Source: Ignavibacteriales bacterium
GTDB lineage: Bacteria > Bacteroidota > Ignavibacteria > Ignavibacteriales > Melioribacteraceae
Assembly: GCA_026390775.1 (NCBI GenBank)
Contig: JAPLFF010000003.1
Location: 558,001-622,000 of the forward strand
Length of the DNA: 64,000 nucleotides
Reading direction: 5' to 3'
A model generated the notes under the pieces. The model worked only from the letters and a program-made list of their open reading frames with translations. It was not told the origin of the DNA and searched no databases. The position numbers and the translations under genes were made by a program. Below are positions 37,100-44,534 of this stretch, one piece after another (position 1 is the stretch's first letter; the number at the start of each line of letters is the position of its first letter).

Positions 37100-37171
37100 A
37101 AGCAAAAAGAGTTAATTTCAATCTTAGATAAAAAAATAAAAGACAAAATAGCCAACGTGTGGGGAGAATAG
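37091..37171 (+). pseudogene. Remnant of the C-terminus of a type I methyltransferase (HsdM)
   Basis: An open stretch of 26 codons ends QKELISILDKKIKDKIANVWGE and a TAG stop. The ELI...KIKDKI..VWGE ending is characteristic of HsdM-type N6-adenine methylases. No start or catalytic region is present; an in-frame stop lies just upstream at 37088. It is therefore a fossil, leading directly into the gene at 37179 by 7 bases. Confidence 0.5.
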
Positions 37172-37178
37172 GAGAAAC

Positions 37179-37733
37179 ATGAAAACATTAGCAGAAATAT
37201 ATTTACCGGCAGAAGAACTATTGACGAACCAGTTGTTCAATATGATTCTGGATATAATAAAACAGAAGAAGAAAATTCCATATCTGGATTCAGATAAAAA
37301 CCCTAAAGAAGAGTATCTGGAATATTTCATAGTAACTGATGCTTTGATTTCTTTTAATAGAAAAGGCGGTAACAAAAAGAATAATAAAGTCACTGGCAAA
37401 CAATTAAAGGATGCTATTAAATATGCTTTGAGAACCGATGAAGAATTAACCAGGCAAAGCTTTAATAAAATGTACGGTACCTCGGTGGGTACTTCACTTT
37501 ATTCATTTATTAGCTTGGTTAAAAAAGAGATTACAAAATGTAGAATAGTCGGACACGAAATTTCTCATCAATCTTTTGGTAATGGTCTAATCTCCAAGAT
37601 CGAAATGCAAAAGGAATTTGTGTGGTTTAAGTATAATGATGATCTCAAAATGCTTTCTATGGATCACTTCTCACTTGGAAAAGAAGATGAGCAAAAAATT
37701 AAAAAAATATTAGACAGCGAGTGGGGAGAGTAA
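37179..37733 (+). CDS. Unknown 184-residue soluble protein in the repeat-bounded array
   Basis: 184 residues, lysine-rich, no membrane segment, no catalytic motif recognised. It begins MKTLAEIYLPAEELL, has a central RKGGNKKNNKVTGKQLKDA basic stretch, and ends DEQKIKKILDSEWGE. The upstream hsdM-type remnant ends similarly (VWGE), and both are followed by nearly the same bases (GTGGGGAGA), so this gene may once have been part of a restriction-modification operon (inference). AGGAGAAAC supplies the ribosome site. Bounded by repeat copies A and E. Confidence 0.6.
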   Translation: MKTLAEIYLPAEELLTNQLFNMILDIIKQKKKIPYLDSDKNPKEEYLEYFIVTDALISFNRKGGNKKNNKVTGKQLKDAIKYALRTDEELTRQSFNKMYGTSVGTSLYSFISLVKKEITKCRIVGHEISHQSFGNGLISKIEMQKEFVWFKYNDDLKMLSMDHFSLGKEDEQKIKKILDSEWGE

Positions 37734-37737
37734 GATG

Positions 37738-37846
37738 GAAGAAATAAAAATTGTAGAAGGTAACTGACCACCCCCTTTAATTTCCCCTCCTTTTTTTAAG
37801 GAGGGGAACGAAAGCCTGCCCGCCGTTATTTTGGCGGGGGGTGGTC
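37738..37846. repeat. Composite repeat copy E plus palindromic element P1
   Basis: The tail sequence GGAAGAAATAAAAATTGTAG starts at 37738 and runs into GACCACCCCC (37766-37775), which pairs exactly with GGGGGTGGTC (37837-37846). Nested inside are TTCCCCTCCTT (37782-37792) with AAGGAGGGGAA (37798-37808), and a third small stem CCCGCC/GGCGGG. This is the most complete copy of the palindrome in the window. Confidence 0.85.
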
Positions 37847-37915
37847 AAAACAAATACAACATTACAAATGAAAAACTCTAACATAGAATTTATAACGTTG
37901 AAAAGGGGGCTTTAG

Positions 37916-38752
37916 ATGAGCAACATAAAACTCTTCGAATCAAAAAAAATCCGTTCCGTTTGGAACGTGGAAGAACAAAAATGGTATTTCTCTGTAATTG
38001 ATATTATAACTGTATTAACAGAAAGTAACCGTCCAAGAAAATATTGGAGCGATTTAAAAAAGAAATTACTTAATGAAGGTTTTGAGCAGTTGTCCGAGAA
38101 AATCGGACAACTGAAATTAGAAGCAGATGATGGTAAAAAATATCTCACCGATGTTGCAGAAACTGAAACGTTAATGCGGTTAATCCAATCAATTCCATCC
38201 CCCAAAGCCGAACCGTTCAAACTATGGCTCGCAAAAGTTGGCTACGAACGTCTGGAAGAAATCGAAAATCCTGAGCTCGCTTCAAAAAGAATTAGAGAAA
38301 TATACAGAGCAAAAGGTTACAGCGATGAATGGATTGAAAAAAGAATACGCGGTATTGCAGTTCGTGATGAATTAACTGATGAATGGAAGAAGCGTGGTGT
38401 AAAAGAACATATTGAGTTTGCTATTTTAACTTCCGAAATAAGCAAAGCTACATTTGGTTTAACCCCTTCGGAATATAAAGAAGTAAAAAATCTGCCCGGT
38501 AAAAGTGAAAATCTTAGAGATCATATGAACGATCTCGAATTAATTTTTACAATGCTCGGCGAAGCTTCAACAACAGAAATAACAAAAGAAGCTGATGCAA
38601 AAGGATTTATTGAAAATAGAACTTCCGCAAAGAAAGGCGGTAAAATTGCCGGCGATGCAAGAGAAGCTCTTGAAAAAGAAACGGGCAAGAAAGTTGTTTC
38701 GAAAGAAAATTATCTTCAGTTAACTGAAAAGAAAAAACGGAAATTGAAATAA
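37916..38752 (+). CDS. Bro-N domain protein (phage antirepressor-like)
   Basis: 278 residues. The N-terminal Bro-N domain (SNIKLFESKKIRSVWN, KWYFSVIDIITVL, YWSDLKKKL, QLKLEADDGKKYLTDVA, RLIQSIPSPKAEPFKLWLA) is a DNA-binding fold found in phage antirepressors. The C-terminal half (RIREIYRAKGYSDEWIEKR, KKGGKIAGDAREALEKETGK) is the conserved extension of the chromosomal Bacteroidota-type family. Function unproven; regulation of mobile elements is likely. A decayed second copy lies at 32422. The gene sits between palindromes P1 and P2 and carries an internal palindrome at 38087-38113. Confidence 0.85.
   Translation: MSNIKLFESKKIRSVWNVEEQKWYFSVIDIITVLTESNRPRKYWSDLKKKLLNEGFEQLSEKIGQLKLEADDGKKYLTDVAETETLMRLIQSIPSPKAEPFKLWLAKVGYERLEEIENPELASKRIREIYRAKGYSDEWIEKRIRGIAVRDELTDEWKKRGVKEHIEFAILTSEISKATFGLTPSEYKEVKNLPGKSENLRDHMNDLELIFTMLGEASTTEITKEADAKGFIENRTSAKKGGKIAGDAREALEKETGKKVVSKENYLQLTEKKKRKLK
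38087..38113. repeat. Internal palindrome CAGTTGTCCGA-gaaaa-TCGGACAACTG
   Basis: Exact 11-base arms with a 5-base centre lie inside the Bro-N coding region, encoding QLSEKIGQL. The broken copy at 32422 has perfect palindromes at the same point of the gene but of different sequence. This could be an autoregulatory operator or a recombination site; it is also compatible with coding constraint alone. Confidence 0.75.
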
Positions 38753-38862
38753 AAATTGTAGAAACTAACTAACCACCCCCTTTAATTCCCCCTCCTCAAC
38801 AGAGGAGGGGGAGCGCATAATTTCCCCTCCTTTTTTTAAGGAGGGGAACACAAGGGGTGGTC
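38753..38862. repeat. Composite repeat copy F plus palindromic element P2
   Basis: The tail AAATAAAAATTGTAGAAACT leads into ACCACCCC (38772-38779), which pairs with GGGGTGGT (38854-38861). Two further perfect stems are nested side by side: TCCCCCTCCTC/GAGGAGGGGGA (38787-38797 with 38802-38812) and TTCCCCTCCTT/AAGGAGGGGAA (38822-38832 with 38838-38848). It sits immediately upstream of the DUF559 gene. Confidence 0.85.
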
Positions 38863-38883
38863 GAGAACAAGGGGATAAACATC

Positions 38884-39249
38884 ATGCCGAGATTACACAA
38901 CAAAAAAATATTAATCACACATAGGAAGCAGTTAAGAAACGATGCCACACAAGCAGAAAAAATGCTTTGGTACGAACTGAAAAATAGCCAATTAGACGGA
39001 CGAAAATTTAGGAGACAACATAGTGTTGGAAATTATATTTTAGATTTTTATTGTTCGGAAGAAAGATTAGCAATAGAATTAGATGGTGAACAACACGAGA
39101 ACGATAAACAAAAAGAACATGACCAATTAAGAACTGAATATTTGAACAGTCTTAGAATATCTGTCATTCGATTCAAGAATACAGATGTAATATTCGGAAG
39201 AGATTCTATTGTTAAAAAGATATTAGAAAAATTTAAGGGAGACAAATAA
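38884..39249 (+). CDS. DUF559 (Vsr-like) endonuclease-domain protein
   Basis: About 121 residues from the ATG at 38884, preceded by AAGGGGA. A longer frame from GTG at 38857 begins inside palindrome P2 and is unlikely. DUF559 is a Vsr/PD-(D/E)xK-related fold: NDATQAEKMLWYELKNSQL, RKFRRQHSVGNYILDFYCSE (catalytic Asp in the ILDFY strand), LAIELDGEQHEND (Glu-x-Asp-Gly with QH) and the closing VIRFKNTDVI. All key residues are kept. It is tightly bracketed by palindromes P2 and P3, the arrangement of a nuclease moving with its own palindromes (inference). Solitary; no methylase beside it. Confidence 0.88.
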   Translation: MPRLHNKKILITHRKQLRNDATQAEKMLWYELKNSQLDGRKFRRQHSVGNYILDFYCSEERLAIELDGEQHENDKQKEHDQLRTEYLNSLRISVIRFKNTDVIFGRDSIVKKILEKFKGDK

Positions 39250-39314
39250 CCTCACCGGTTCCCGATAAATCGAGACCACCCTCTCCTTACAAAGGAGAGG
39301 GGTAGGGGTGAGGT
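39249..39314. repeat. Palindromic element P3 (right of DUF559)
   Basis: ACCTCACC (39249-39256) pairs with GGTGAGGT (39307-39314); inside, CCTCTCCTT (39280-39288) pairs with AAGGAGAGG (39292-39300). It begins at the DUF559 stop codon. Same architecture as P1 and P2, with changed outer bases. Confidence 0.8.
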
Positions 39315-39324
39315 CAAAAAAGAA

Positions 39325-39404
39325 ATTTAATCCATCACCATCTCACACCCAACCGGGATTTCAGGTTTAGATGAAGAAGAAATAAAAATTGTAGATGGGC
39401 AATT
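39325..39404. repeat. Composite repeat copy B
   Basis: Core TTTAATCCATCACCATCTCA... to GGATTTCAGGTTTAG (39325-39370), then tail GAAGAAATAAAAATTGTAGA (39375-39394). On the minus strand the core would read KPEIPVGCEMVMD and stop, closely matching the rqcH C-terminus KPEIPNGCEMVTD. Confidence 0.75.
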
Positions 39405-39442
39405 AATATAGAGACGACATACATGCGTCTATACAAAAATAA

Positions 39443-39471
39443 ATTCCGCCGTAAATAATTTGCAGCGGAAT
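39443..39471 (-). terminator. Probable terminator of the cupredoxin gene
   Basis: ATTCCGC and GCGGAAT (39443-39449 and 39465-39471) are exact complements. On the minus strand, TTATTTTTG follows the stem. It lies 23 bases after the stop of the minus-strand gene at 39494. Confidence 0.7.
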
Positions 39472-39493
39472 AATGTTTTGTTTAAAAAATTTA

Positions 39494-40126
39494 TTATTTC
39501 ATCAACATCATTCTCTTTGTTAAAGTTAAAGAGTTAAATTGAATTCTGTAGAAGTAAATTCCGCTGGCTATCTTATTTGCGTTAAACTGAATTTGATGTG
39601 AACCGGCATTTTCAATTCCGTCTATTAATGTTGCAACTCTTTGTCCAATCATATTAAAAACCTCCAGAGTAATATATCCTGTGTTAGGCAATGAATATGT
39701 AATTGAAGTAGAAGGATTGAACGGGTTTGGATAGTTCTGATTCAAGATAAAATTATTTGGGATTATCTCACTAATAGTTTTTACATCGGTAGCATTATTG
39801 ACTGTTATGGTACCTTTCATCCCAAAAGATGCATGGGGTACACAAACATAATAGTGTATGCCTACTTGATTAAGCACAACTATTCCGCCGCCATTGGGAA
39901 GGTCAAATCCTCCATTGGAAGTTGTTCCATTCGCATTCCAAGTTGCCTGACTAACCTCGCGTGCATTATGAATCGATTCAAGAACAAATTTTACAGTATC
40001 ACCAACATTGATCGTAATACTGCCGGGTGAGAATGATGTACCGGAATTGTTAATGATATACGTCTTTGAAAAACTAATACTTGTGGCTGTAAGTGTTATT
40101 AGCAAAACAATAAACGTTTTTTTCAT
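39494..40126 (-). CDS. Secreted cupredoxin-like protein with type IX sorting domain
   Basis: 210 residues: signal peptide (FIVLLITLTATSISFS), a plastocyanin/azurin-type domain (about 20-115), then a T9SS sorting domain (QNYPNPFNPSTSITYSLP...GIYFYRIQF). The type 1 copper ligands are recognisable: His in ESIHNAREV, and Cys, His, Met in YYVCVPHASFGMKGTI. It would be a surface-attached or released copper electron carrier. It lies between repeat copies B and C. The opposite strand to its array neighbours and its own terminator make it an independent unit. Confidence 0.86.
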   Translation of the reverse strand: MKKTFIVLLITLTATSISFSKTYIINNSGTSFSPGSITINVGDTVKFVLESIHNAREVSQATWNANGTTSNGGFDLPNGGGIVVLNQVGIHYYVCVPHASFGMKGTITVNNATDVKTISEIIPNNFILNQNYPNPFNPSTSITYSLPNTGYITLEVFNMIGQRVATLIDGIENAGSHQIQFNANKIASGIYFYRIQFNSLTLTKRMMLMK

Positions 40127-40189
40127 ATTATTTCTCCTGTTGATACCTAAATAACACTTTTAAAAGCAATTTAGTTCTCAAACATGCAT

Positions 40190-40312
40190 GCCAATATTTT
40201 GGTGGGGTGTGGTTAAATATAAAAGATGAGAAGAAACTCAATCCGTTACCATCTCGCAGCCATTCGGAATTTCAGGTTTAATAGAAGAAATAAAAATTGT
40301 AGTAGGTAAATG
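40190..40312. repeat. Degenerate palindrome half plus composite repeat copy C
   Basis: ATTTTGGTGGGGTGTGGTTAAA (40196-40217) resembles the right half of P1. The core follows (AATCCGTTACCATCTCGCAG... to TTTCAGGTTTAA, 40240-40281), identical in predicted minus-strand peptide (IKPEIPNGCEMVTD) to the rqcH end. The tail GAAGAAATAAAAATTGTAG (40285-40303) then leads to TGACCACC (40311-40318), a palindrome start whose partner is lost. Confidence 0.75.
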
Positions 40313-40446
40313 ACCACCTCATGATTCTTTCAAAACTGCGGTAGATACTACTTCATTAAGTGGTAAGTAATTCTCTTCCAATCACTATGTAAAAGATGTA
40401 GTCCCTTTTTCATCCCTTTGCTCTATTGAATTTACGTTAAAATTAG

Positions 40447-40462
40447 TGGCATCTTAATTGCG
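40447..40462 (+). promoter_or_regulatory. Candidate sigma-54 promoter upstream of the DUF4382 gene
   Basis: TGGCATCTTAATTGCG fits the -24/-12 consensus (TGGCAC-N5-TTGC) with exact GG-N10-GC spacing. It lies 102 bases before the ATG at 40564. No sigma-54 activator is in the window. A single site by eye could be chance. Confidence 0.4.
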
Positions 40463-40563
40463 TAGTTAGTGAAGAATGCTAAAACAAAATAGATAGGGAA
40501 AATCTAAAAATGCGAAGAATCTATTTTTGCAATTTTGGGTTTGTTCAAAAAGGAGAGTTTTCA

Positions 40564-41370
40564 ATGAAACACAAGAAAGAAAATTTAATTCGTTTGGTTG
40601 TCACTTTAAGTTTTTTTGCAATAGTTATATTCATTTTCGGTTGTTCTACATCGCCTGAAAACGTGCAGGGACAAATAAGGATTACAATGGTTGATGCCCC
40701 TGCTAGCTTTGATCACATAAATATTGTTGTTACCAGAGTTGAAGTTCATAAAGCAAACGCTGATTCAAGTAGCGGTTGGGTTGTAATAAACAATGTTACA
40801 ACAACTTATGATTTGCTCACTTTAAGAAACGGTGCAAGTGCTATTCTTGGTAATACCTTACTTGATGCCGGGCACTATACACAAATAAGATTAATACTTG
40901 GAACAGGAAGTAATATTGTAGTAAACGGTACTGTATTTAGTCTTGATGTATCAAGTGGTGCGCAAACAGGAATAAAATTAAATCATGAATTTGATATCCA
41001 ACAGGGACTTGTTTACGAATTAACGCTTGATTTTAATGCTGAACATTCAATAGTACTTACCGGAAACGGACAGTATAAGTTGAATCCTGTTATTAGAGTT
41101 GCACCTATGGTAATCTCCGGAACCATTTCAGGCACGATAAACCCAGTAATCACTAAAGCATCTGTCTATGCAATAAGCGGAACAGATACAGTAAGTACAG
41201 TAGCAGATATAACCACGGGAACTTTTAAACTAATGGCAGTAATTCAGGGAACTTATACTGTAAAAGTTGTTTCAGGAAATGCTCTCTATAACGATAAAAC
41301 AATTGCTAATGTAATCGTTGTTGCAAAACAAAATACTGACTTAGGAACGATCAATTTAGTCCTGAAATAA
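40564..41370 (+). CDS. DUF4382 lipoprotein
   Basis: About 268 residues from the ATG at 40564, chosen for the strong AAAGGAGAG site and the lipoprotein signal that follows (TLSFFAIVIFIFGCST). Residues about 35-180 are DUF4382: GQIRITMVDAPASFDHINIV, VTRVEVHKA, YDLLTLRNGA, LDAGHYTQIRLIL, and LTLDFNAEHSIV. A Cna-B/carboxypeptidase-regulatory-like beta-sandwich follows at the C-terminus (SVYAISGTDTV...GTFKLMAVIQGTYTVKVV). Envelope-anchored; function unknown. Bounded by copy C and palindrome P4. Confidence 0.85.
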   Translation: MKHKKENLIRLVVTLSFFAIVIFIFGCSTSPENVQGQIRITMVDAPASFDHINIVVTRVEVHKANADSSSGWVVINNVTTTYDLLTLRNGASAILGNTLLDAGHYTQIRLILGTGSNIVVNGTVFSLDVSSGAQTGIKLNHEFDIQQGLVYELTLDFNAEHSIVLTGNGQYKLNPVIRVAPMVISGTISGTINPVITKASVYAISGTDTVSTVADITTGTFKLMAVIQGTYTVKVVSGNALYNDKTIANVIVVAKQNTDLGTINLVLK

Positions 41371-41397
41371 TATTGATTTATAATCTAAGAAGATTAC

Positions 41398-41445
41398 ATT
41401 CAGCTATCGGGTATTTTCCACCGGCTGAATTTAAATTCTTTTTCT
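41398..41445 (+). terminator. Probable terminator after the DUF4382 gene
   Basis: ATTCAGC (41398-41404) pairs with GCTGAAT (41424-41430), with CGG/CCG inside, followed by TTAAATTCTTTTTC on the plus strand. It lies 28 bases after the stop. Confidence 0.65.
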
Positions 41446-41452
41446 TAATATC

Positions 41453-41493
41453 TTCCCCTCTTTTTTTTAAGGAGGGGAACACAAGGGGTGGTC
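41453..41493. repeat. Palindromic element P4 (left outer arm lost)
   Basis: TTCCCCTC (41453-41460) pairs with GAGGGGAA (41472-41479), followed by the GGGGTGGTC right outer arm (41485-41493) shared with P1 and P2. No matching left outer arm is seen. It lies 31 bases from the rqcH stop. Confidence 0.75.
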
Positions 41494-41524
41494 AAGTAAT
41501 CATTTCATTGAGAAGCGAGATATA

Positions 41525-43135
41525 TTAATCCGTAACCATCTCACAACCATTCGGGATTTCCGGTTTGACTAACAAAACTTTTTCTTTAGTTACCGTAACT
41601 TGTCCGGGTTCGTGCCTTGCATTTTTTACTACATATTTTTTTAGCGTATAAGTTACGGGAACAAGTTTGGAAGTTTTTGCTTTACTGTAAAATGCGGCTA
41701 CGGAAGCCGTCTTATGCAAAATATTCTTTGGTACAGTTTCTTTTGTGTTTTCAACTCTTAGAACAACATGCGAACCGGAAACAGAACGCGCATGAAACCA
41801 GAAATCATTCTGCTTTGCAAATTTAGTTGTAAGCATATCGTTGTTCTTGCTGTCCTTGCCCACATAAATGTGGTACTTGCCGTCAATTAAAAAATGTCTG
41901 TATAACATTTTATCTTTTTTGTCGTCTGTTTGCGCTGACTGTGGTTTCATCTTCAATTCTTTTTTTATTTGGAGAAGTTCTTCCTGATCTTCCGTGCGCT
42001 CAAATTTATCTCTTATTTTTATTAACCGTTCATATTCTTTTGCATTTAGATTTAGCAGTTCACTCGATCTCTGATATTCAATCTTTTCTGCGCGTGATTT
42101 ATCATAATAGCGGTCAACATTCTGATTCGGTGAGAGTTTTTCATCAAGCTTTATTTTATATTTTTCACCTGTGGAATAATCTTCCAATTCAATTTCTTTC
42201 ATTCCTTTTCGCAGCAAATTTAAATTTGCAATCAACAGATCGCCGTACTGATGATAAACTTTTTCCTTAGTGCCGGCATCAACACGTCCTTTTAAGTTAT
42301 TCAACTTACCAGTTAATGATTCAATGGATTTTGTAAGAAACTTCTCAATTTCTTTTCTCACATTCTTAACCTTCGTTTCCGAGAAGGAGAGTGTGAAATA
42401 TTTGTTCAGAGCGCTAAAGTAATTATCAAATAAGAAGTGCTCTATAGGAATAGGATGTGAAATGAACGAAGCCGGATGAAAACTTGGTTTGCCAAGATCC
42501 TCATCATAGTAAACTGCTATCTTTTCTTGAATAATTTCCCACAACACGACGGAAAGATTCTTTCTAAAATCATTCTTACGAGAATCTGCTTCTCTTAGAA
42601 TATCTTTACCAATGGAAGGTAATTTCCGAATTAAAGAATCATCTGCTGTACTTTCTATGAATGAAGTAACTAAAGGAAACGAATCGGTAAAATTCAAAGC
42701 CGGCAGTTCATTAAGAAATCTTTCTCTTTCTTCTTTATCAACCTTCTTGAATGGATATAAATTATTCACAGAGTCTATAAGATATATATTGCTTTGTCCG
42801 CCGCGGAATACAACATATAATTTTGAATTGTTGAGAGTGAATTCAATTATACGGTCGCCCAATGCAATTTTTATCGAGTTGACTTTAGCCGGTAAATAGG
42901 TTTCAAAAAAACTTATTGTGTTTTTCTTTGCCTTATGATGCACATCTTTAGTTGTTATATAATGCTGCTGAGGATTTGTTGAAATGATTACATGGAATAA
43001 AGGTTTATCTTTTAACGGGATATGAAGAAATAGTTTGTCTTTCTCCTGAGTATAAGCTTCAAGTATTTGCTTTTCGTGAATTGCGGCAGATAATTCTTTG
43101 ATACATCTGAAAATAAAAAAATAATTTTTATACAT
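41525..43135 (-). CDS. rqcH: NFACT family protein, RqcH/FbpA-like ribosome-quality-control factor
   Basis: 536 residues. NFACT-N type domain at residues 1-200 (ELSAAIHEKQILEAYTQ, LHIPLKDKPLFHVIIST), a coiled middle (YERLIKIRDKFERTEDQEEL), and the NFACT-R/DUF814 domain near the C-terminus: YRHFLIDGKYHIYVGKDSKN and NDFWFHARSVSGSHVVLR. RqcH recruits tRNA-Ala to stalled 50S subunits to add Ala tails; in Firmicutes relatives it was first named a fibronectin-binding protein. The last 13 codons (KPEIPNGCEMVTD) are the sequence repeated three times downstream in the array. GTPase-like or other fusions are absent. Confidence 0.9.
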   Translation of the reverse strand: MYKNYFFIFRCIKELSAAIHEKQILEAYTQEKDKLFLHIPLKDKPLFHVIISTNPQQHYITTKDVHHKAKKNTISFFETYLPAKVNSIKIALGDRIIEFTLNNSKLYVVFRGGQSNIYLIDSVNNLYPFKKVDKEERERFLNELPALNFTDSFPLVTSFIESTADDSLIRKLPSIGKDILREADSRKNDFRKNLSVVLWEIIQEKIAVYYDEDLGKPSFHPASFISHPIPIEHFLFDNYFSALNKYFTLSFSETKVKNVRKEIEKFLTKSIESLTGKLNNLKGRVDAGTKEKVYHQYGDLLIANLNLLRKGMKEIELEDYSTGEKYKIKLDEKLSPNQNVDRYYDKSRAEKIEYQRSSELLNLNAKEYERLIKIRDKFERTEDQEELLQIKKELKMKPQSAQTDDKKDKMLYRHFLIDGKYHIYVGKDSKNNDMLTTKFAKQNDFWFHARSVSGSHVVLRVENTKETVPKNILHKTASVAAFYSKAKTSKLVPVTYTLKKYVVKNARHEPGQVTVTKEKVLLVKPEIPNGCEMVTD

Positions 43136-43176
43136 AAGTTAGAGAATAATCTTGAAAGGGAATTGATAATTAAAAA

Positions 43177-44421
43177 TTAGTCACGTCTATCATGCATTGT
43201 TAACTTAAAAACTTCTTTGAGTAAATTAATCTCAGCTTCTGAAAGATTCACACTTCTTCTCTTTGTAACAATATTGGCAACTTCAATTGATTTACTAATA
43301 TCATTGGTTCGTAAAAAAGCAGATCCGCCCCAGCTGAATGACGGGATATTACGTGCGGGAAATCCTGCGCCAAAAATATTACATGATACACCTACAATTG
43401 TCCCGGTATTAAACAATGTACCAATTGCAGTTTTAGAATGATCGCCCATAATCAAGCCGACGAATTGTGAACCGGTATCAACATTTTTACCATTGAGCAG
43501 AACAGTAATATTCTCGTAATTATTTTTGAGATCGCTGTTATTCGATCCCGCTCCGATATTAACCCAGCTTCCTAAATAAGAATGACCAAGGTAGCCATCG
43601 TGCTGTTTATTAGAATAAGAATGAATGATTGAAGATTCTATCTCGCCGCCGACTTTACAAACTTCACCAATAGAAGTACCGTGATAAATTGATGCATGAG
43701 TTTTAATAATTGAACTATCACCAATAAAAGCTGGACCTTGAATATGCGATTGAGACATGATCTTTACATTTTTGCCAATGTAGATCGGTCCATCTGATGC
43801 ATCTAAAAATACAAACGGCTGAATCTCCACACCTTTTGAAATAAAAATTTTATTCTTATTAAGGAATTCAACAGAACGATATTTTTTTGAATCAATTTTA
43901 GGAATCTTATTTACTAGTAAATTGAAATCATTAACAATTTCCTCCCCGTTAGCATTTACCAAATCCCAAGCATAGTTTATTAACGAACAATCAGATTCTC
44001 TTTTCGCTAAAATATTCAAAATATGAAATGGTAAAAATTCTTCTTTGCTTGTAATTAGAGTTCTTAAATTATCTCCTGAAAGATTTGCAGCTGCAATAAT
44101 TCCGTCTTTCACAAGTGCCGAATTATTACCAAGCTTTTTTATCTCTTTAGCAATTTTCTTATTAATTAATAATCTGCCATTAATAAAAAGAATATTATCT
44201 GCATCGTATTTGTTAATAGGAAAGCCGGGATACCTTTCCGTAAGAACTTTTTGTAAAGAGGTCCTGACATGAAGTATTACATTTTTAGAAGTTAATTGTT
44301 TAGTAATCTTCTCCCTTAATGTTATCATACCGCACTTCAGATCATAAACCGGATGTAAATATGTTAACGGCAGGAGATTACGAAATCCTTCATCTTCGAA
44401 GATGCAAATGGCTGTTTTCAT
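43177..44421 (-). CDS. GlmU-like sugar nucleotidyltransferase with left-handed beta-helix
   Basis: About 414 residues from the ATG at 44421. The N-terminus AICIFEDEGFRNLLPLTYLHP and LKCGMITLREKI is that of the Bacteroidota GlmU-like group, which lacks the classic LxaGxGtRM loop. A hexapeptide beta-helix follows (GPIYIGKNVKIMSQSHIQGP, FIGDSSIIKTHASIYHGTSI, GEVCKVGGEIESSIIHSYSN). The family is annotated as putative UDP-GlcNAc pyrophosphorylase/acetyltransferase; activity is not certain. It is 41 bases upstream of rqcH on the same strand. Confidence 0.82.
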   Translation of the reverse strand: MKTAICIFEDEGFRNLLPLTYLHPVYDLKCGMITLREKITKQLTSKNVILHVRTSLQKVLTERYPGFPINKYDADNILFINGRLLINKKIAKEIKKLGNNSALVKDGIIAAANLSGDNLRTLITSKEEFLPFHILNILAKRESDCSLINYAWDLVNANGEEIVNDFNLLVNKIPKIDSKKYRSVEFLNKNKIFISKGVEIQPFVFLDASDGPIYIGKNVKIMSQSHIQGPAFIGDSSIIKTHASIYHGTSIGEVCKVGGEIESSIIHSYSNKQHDGYLGHSYLGSWVNIGAGSNNSDLKNNYENITVLLNGKNVDTGSQFVGLIMGDHSKTAIGTLFNTGTIVGVSCNIFGAGFPARNIPSFSWGGSAFLRTNDISKSIEVANIVTKRRSVNLSEAEINLLKEVFKLTMHDRRD

Positions 44422-44534
44422 AAATATGCAGTTTGTTATAAAATATTTTGATTGCCTTAATAAATTAATCAAAAAGTAGAACTATAAGCAAAGGGGGAAA
44501 GAGTCTATTTACGTTCTAAAATTGAGATGTTTCT

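Larger units (their letters stand above)
40127..40563. other. Intergenic region between cupredoxin and DUF4382 genes
   Basis: 437 bases without a gene between divergent neighbours. It holds the degenerate palindrome half and copy C (40190-40318), then about 120 bases of unremarkable sequence, the sigma-54-like site at 40447-40462, and the AAAGGAGAG ribosome site directly before 40564. Confidence 0.6.

Noticed and set aside
39325-39404. Reading the repeat cores as a plus-strand gene end (SxTISxPxGISGLxEEEIKIVxG)
   Set aside because: The plus-strand frame is open in several copies but has no upstream coding body in any of them; the match to the rqcH end on the minus strand is better explained.
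36980-41530. CRISPR array
   Set aside because: The repeats here are few, diverged, irregularly spaced by hundreds to thousands of bases, and separated by genes.
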